From positions 1 through 8,537 of the forward strand of contig UQFC01000106.1 of the NCBI GenBank assembly GCA_900540335.1: a stretch of 8,537 nt of DNA, in the 5' to 3' direction. This document shows, piece by piece, positions 6,235 through 8,537 of the stretch. Both the position numbers and the translations under genes were made by a program. The first letter of the stretch is position 1. Each line of letters opens with the position of its first letter. Under the pieces are notes generated by a model that was not told where the DNA came from, made no database searches, and was given only the letters and a program-made list of their open reading frames with translations. The stretch comes from an uncultured Clostridium sp. (GTDB taxonomy: Bacteria > Bacillota > Clostridia > Lachnospirales > Lachnospiraceae).

Positions 6235-7086
6235 ATGTCCAATTATCTCTTTTCTGTCTTTCCCAATGAAAACTTTGTTGATCTTGGTTTATACCAATAT
6301 GGTTGGGAAGCCTGCTGCCCGCTTCACTCTTACGGACCTCATATCCGCAATCACTATCTTTTTCATTATGTAATATCCGGCACAGGGGTTCTGACTGCCG
6401 AGGATTCCAGCGGTGTTTCCAGGAGCTATCCTGTGCGAAGCGGAGAGGGCTTCCTTATTTTTCCGCACCAGGTTACCACCTACTGTGCAGATCAGGAACA
6501 CCCCTGGGAATATGCCTGGGTAGAATTTGACGGACTGCGTGTTAAGGAGGCTCTTGATTTGGCCGGTCTTTCCCGGGATCATCCCATCTATCATTCCAAT
6601 GCCAGAGATATTTCTGCAGAGCTGAAGCAGCTGATTCTCTATATTGCCCAGCATCCGGAAATGCCCCCTCTTCACCTGATTGGAAAGCTCTATCTGCTTT
6701 TAGACTGCATTACCCGCTCCTCTTCCAGCCGAAAGCCTCCAAAAACGGGAACACTTCGGGATTTTTACATCAGAGAAGCAACTTCTTTTATTGAACAGAA
6801 TTTTCAGAATGATATTTCCGTAGAAGACATTGCAGCTTTCTGCAACCTGAACCGAAGCTATTTCGGAAGAATTTTTCGGGAGGCCGTAGGAAAAAGCCCC
6901 CAGGAATTTTTAATCAGCTATCGTATGACAAGAGCAACGGAGCTTCTGAAGCTGACGGAGCTTTCCATCAGTGATATTGGAAACGCCGTGGGATACCCCA
7001 ATCAGCTTCATTTTTCCAGAGCCTTCCGCAGTGTCTACGGTATCTCTCCCCGTCAGTGGAGATCAGAAAATAAGGCCGGAAGCTGA
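6235..7086 (+). CDS. msmR: AraC-family transcriptional regulator, MsmR-like
   Basis: The product is 283 residues. The N-terminal half (about 1-150) looks like a sugar-sensing AraC-type cupin domain: HYVISGTGVL (44-53), GEGFLIFPHQVTTY (70-83), WEYAWVEFDG (91-100). The C-terminal AraC DNA-binding domain (about 172-278) carries two helix-turn-helix units, around ISVEDIAAFCNLNRSYF (194-210) and ISDIGNAVGYPNQLHFSRAF (245-264), and ends with the typical YGISPRQWR. I chose the ATG at 6235 because AAAGGAAG lies 9 nt upstream; the in-frame GTG at 6196 has no ribosome binding site. Divergent orientation to msmE and the S. mutans msm precedent suggest an activator of the operon responding to an alpha-galactoside or its product. 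Likely binding sites are the 13-bp repeats in the intergenic region. The last 24 nt overlap the end of ogt on the other strand. Confidence 0.93.
   Translation: MSNYLFSVFPNENFVDLGLYQYGWEACCPLHSYGPHIRNHYLFHYVISGTGVLTAEDSSGVSRSYPVRSGEGFLIFPHQVTTYCADQEHPWEYAWVEFDGLRVKEALDLAGLSRDHPIYHSNARDISAELKQLILYIAQHPEMPPLHLIGKLYLLLDCITRSSSSRKPPKTGTLRDFYIREATSFIEQNFQNDISVEDIAAFCNLNRSYFGRIFREAVGKSPQEFLISYRMTRATELLKLTELSISDIGNAVGYPNQLHFSRAFRSVYGISPRQWRSENKAGS
6288..6300 (+). repeat. Third copy of the 13-bp element, inside msmR
   Basis: TTTATACCAATAT matches the intergenic copy at 6048-6060 in 12 of 13 positions, same orientation, exactly 240 bp away. It lies over codons 18-22 of msmR. It may be a downstream operator, a minus-strand extended -10 (TGGTATAAA), or chance imposed by the coding sequence. 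Confidence 0.35.
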
Positions 7087-7587
7087 CTGTATCCGCTTCC
7101 CCTGCTCCAGCTCCAGAAGCCATTTTTTTCGTTCCAGACCTCCGGCATATCCGGTCAGCCTGTGATCCCTGCCAACCACACGGTGACAGGGAATCAGAAG
7201 CGATATCTTATTATGTCCCACAGCTCCGCCTGCCGCCTGGGCAGACATGGAGGTTCTGCCCAGCAAAGCAGCCGCCCTTTTGGCAAGCGCCCCATAGGTT
7301 GTGGTTTCTCCATAAGGGATCTGCAGCAAAAGCTCCCAGATCAGCTTTTGAAATGGCGTTCCCTGCATGTGAAGGGCCGGGAGAAAGTCCGGCTGCCTCC
7401 CCTGAAAGTACAGATCCAGCCATCGCTCTGTCTCCTCAAAAACAGGAAGTCTCCCGGTTTCGGTATTTTCTCCCAGACCTGCTGCAAAATACTTCTGTCC
7501 CCGAAACCACAGTCCGGTCAGTCCCTCCTCATCTGCCGCCAGAAGAATCTCTCCCAGCGGCGATTCGTATGTGCTGACAGCATTCAT
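7063..7587 (-). CDS. ogt: Methylated-DNA--protein-cysteine methyltransferase
   Basis: The product is 174 residues, a normal length for Ogt/MGMT. It transfers the alkyl group from O6-alkylguanine in DNA irreversibly to its own cysteine. The active site IPCHRV is at 132-137 with acceptor C134. The preceding DNA-binding region is also clear: TPFQKLIWELLLQIPYGETTTYGALA (about 77-102, helix-turn-helix with the YG turn) and the segment AVGHNKIS (122-129), where Lys follows the conserved Asn in place of the common Pro. GYAGGLERKKWLLELE follows the active site as usual. The start at 7587 has AGAGGAAAAG upstream, and the cysK stop is 14 nt away, so the two probably share a transcript. The 3' end overlaps msmR by 24 nt on the opposite strand and no terminator follows directly. 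It is functionally unrelated to the sugar operon. Confidence 0.95.
   Translation of the reverse strand: MNAVSTYESPLGEILLAADEEGLTGLWFRGQKYFAAGLGENTETGRLPVFEETERWLDLYFQGRQPDFLPALHMQGTPFQKLIWELLLQIPYGETTTYGALAKRAAALLGRTSMSAQAAGGAVGHNKISLLIPCHRVVGRDHRLTGYAGGLERKKWLLELEQGKRIQSASGLIF
7095..7129 (+). terminator. Weak candidate terminator of msmR, inside the end of ogt
   Basis: GCTTC (7095-7099) can pair with GAAGC (7116-7120), possibly with an inner CTG/CAG pairing, and seven Ts follow at 7123-7129 after a CA. The stem is short and the loop long. The T-run is also the complement of two Lys codons of ogt, so it may be incidental. It is the only terminator-like structure I see soon after the msmR stop. 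Confidence 0.25.
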
Positions 7588-7601
7588 TTTCTTTTCCTCT
7601 C

Positions 7602-8534
7602 TTATTCTGCGTACATTTCTGTAGACAGATACCTGTCTCCCGTATCCGGAAGCAGCACGACAACGGTTTTTCCCTCGTTTTCCGGACGCTTTGCCACTTC
7701 TATGGCTGCCCAGAGCGCCGCACCGGAAGAAATCCCCACCAGAACTCCTTCTTTTTTTCCCAGAAGACGGCCGGTTTCAAAAGCATCCTCAGAGGTAACG
7801 GGAATCACCTCATCATAGACGGTTGTATCCAGAATCTCCGGAATAAATCCGGCGCCAATTCCCTGAAGCTTGTGAGCGCCTCCCTTTCCCCCGGAAAGAA
7901 CAGGGGAATCCGACGGCTCCACTGCCACAACCTGAATCCTGGCATTCCTGGATTTTAAATAGCGTCCCGTTCCTGTTATGGTTCCTCCTGTTCCTACTCC
8001 TGCCACAAAGTAATCCACAGCTCCGTCTGTATCCTCCCAGATTTCCGGCCCTGTTGTCTCAAAATGGGCTCTGGGATTGGCCGGATTCACAAACTGTCCT
8101 GCCAGGAAAGCTCCGGGAATTTCCTTTACCAGCTCTTCTGCCTTTGCAATCGCTCCGCCCATTCCCCGGGCGCCATCTGTCAGAATCAGCTCTGCCCCGT
8201 AGGCTGTCATCAAAAGCCGACGCTCTGCAGACATGGAATCCGGCATAACAATAATCAGGCGGTAGCCTCTGGCTGCTGCAAGTGCAGCCAGACCGATTCC
8301 TGTATTTCCGGAGGTGGGCTCCACAATCACAGAATCCTTTGTCAGAATTCCTTTTTCTTCTGCATCATCCAGAATATATCTGGCAACCCGATCCTTCGCA
8401 GAACCGGCCGGGTTGAAGTATTCCAGCTTCGCCAGAAGTCTTGCCTTTAAATCAAACTGCCGTTCAAGATTTGTCAGCTCCAGCAAAGGTGTTTTTCCCA
8501 CCAGCTGATCTACGGATGTATAAATATCTGCCAT
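7602..8534 (-). CDS. cysK: Cysteine synthase (O-acetylserine sulfhydrylase), PLP-dependent
   Basis: The product is 310 residues, the standard CysK length. It makes cysteine from O-acetylserine and sulfide in the cytoplasm. Visible landmarks are GKTPLLEL (13-20), the PLP lysine K47 in NPAGSAKDR (41-49), the substrate loop PTSGNTG (73-79), the phosphate-binding GVGTGGT (179-185), HKLQGIGAGFIPE (221-233), GISSGA (268-273) and PDTGDRYLS (296-304). The AGSAKD form, with Ala before the PLP lysine, is a small variation on the usual SVKD. The start at 8534 is supported by length and by alignment of the N-terminus; only 3 nt lie upstream in the window, so its ribosome binding site and promoter are not visible. 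It is followed after 14 nt by ogt. A cystathionine beta-synthase-like role is a less likely alternative for this fold family. Confidence 0.95.
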   Translation of the reverse strand: MADIYTSVDQLVGKTPLLELTNLERQFDLKARLLAKLEYFNPAGSAKDRVARYILDDAEEKGILTKDSVIVEPTSGNTGIGLAALAAARGYRLIIVMPDSMSAERRLLMTAYGAELILTDGARGMGGAIAKAEELVKEIPGAFLAGQFVNPANPRAHFETTGPEIWEDTDGAVDYFVAGVGTGGTITGTGRYLKSRNARIQVVAVEPSDSPVLSGGKGGAHKLQGIGAGFIPEILDTTVYDEVIPVTSEDAFETGRLLGKKEGVLVGISSGAALWAAIEVAKRPENEGKTVVVLLPDTGDRYLSTEMYAE

Positions 8535-8537
8535 TTC

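Noticed and set aside
6153..6269. Possible upstream small ORF starting at ATG 6153 in the msmR leader
   Set aside because: There is no ribosome binding site (the upstream bases are CCCCGAATT), and it runs into the msmR coding region in another frame. Translation reads as random Phe/Ser/Cys-rich sequence.
1..8537. Search for CRISPR arrays, tRNA/rRNA genes, insertion sequences, toxin-antitoxin or phage-defence genes
   Set aside because: No regularly spaced repeats, no terminal inverted repeats with a transposase, and no RNA gene landmarks were seen. All space is taken by the eight recognised genes and one 300-bp regulatory region.

Overview
The window reads as chromosomal DNA from a low-to-mid GC Gram-positive gut-type Clostridia, most likely Lachnospiraceae. 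Supporting signs are strong AAGGAGG-type ribosome binding sites, a lipobox-bearing sugar-binding lipoprotein, CUT1 permeases with no dedicated ATPase, and an AraC regulator with MsmR-type organisation. Family level is inference; no marker gene is present to settle it.

Layout. About 1-5931, all on the minus strand, is one tightly packed operon for uptake and breakdown of alpha-galactosides of the raffinose/melibiose type. In transcription order it encodes a lipoprotein sugar-binding protein (msmE-like), two membrane permeases (msmF- and msmG-like), a cytoplasmic GH36 alpha-galactosidase (aga), and the N-terminal 215 residues of a GH13 enzyme of the amylosucrase type that runs off the left edge. 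Junctions are 14, 14 and 13 nt, then a 4-nt ATGA overlap. About 5932-6234 is the only intergenic region. It holds divergent promoters, a 13-bp sequence repeated in inverted orientation, and a minus-strand hairpin followed by eight T residues. 6235-7086 (plus strand) is the divergent AraC-family regulator (msmR-like). Its 3' end overlaps by 24 nt, tail to tail, the 3' end of an unrelated minus-strand pair: cysK (cysteine synthase, 8534-7602) followed 14 nt later by ogt (methylated-DNA--cysteine methyltransferase, 7587-7063).

How it works together. The oligosaccharide is captured by MsmE and imported intact by MsmFG, powered by an ATPase that must be encoded elsewhere. Aga, which has no signal peptide, removes galactose in the cytoplasm. 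If the substrate is raffinose this leaves sucrose, which the GH13 amylosucrase-like enzyme would use. This resembles the Streptococcus mutans msm locus, but with an amylosucrase-type (GH13_4-like) enzyme where that locus has the sucrose phosphorylase GtfA.

No clearly undescribed system is visible. The most interesting signals are regulatory. One is the three-copy 13-bp element in and around the divergent promoters. Another is an apparent minus-strand intrinsic terminator inside the msmR leader, which implies either long antisense read-through from cysK-ogt across msmR or a short antisense RNA over the msmR start. The third is the amylosucrase-like enzyme coupled to alpha-galactosidase.
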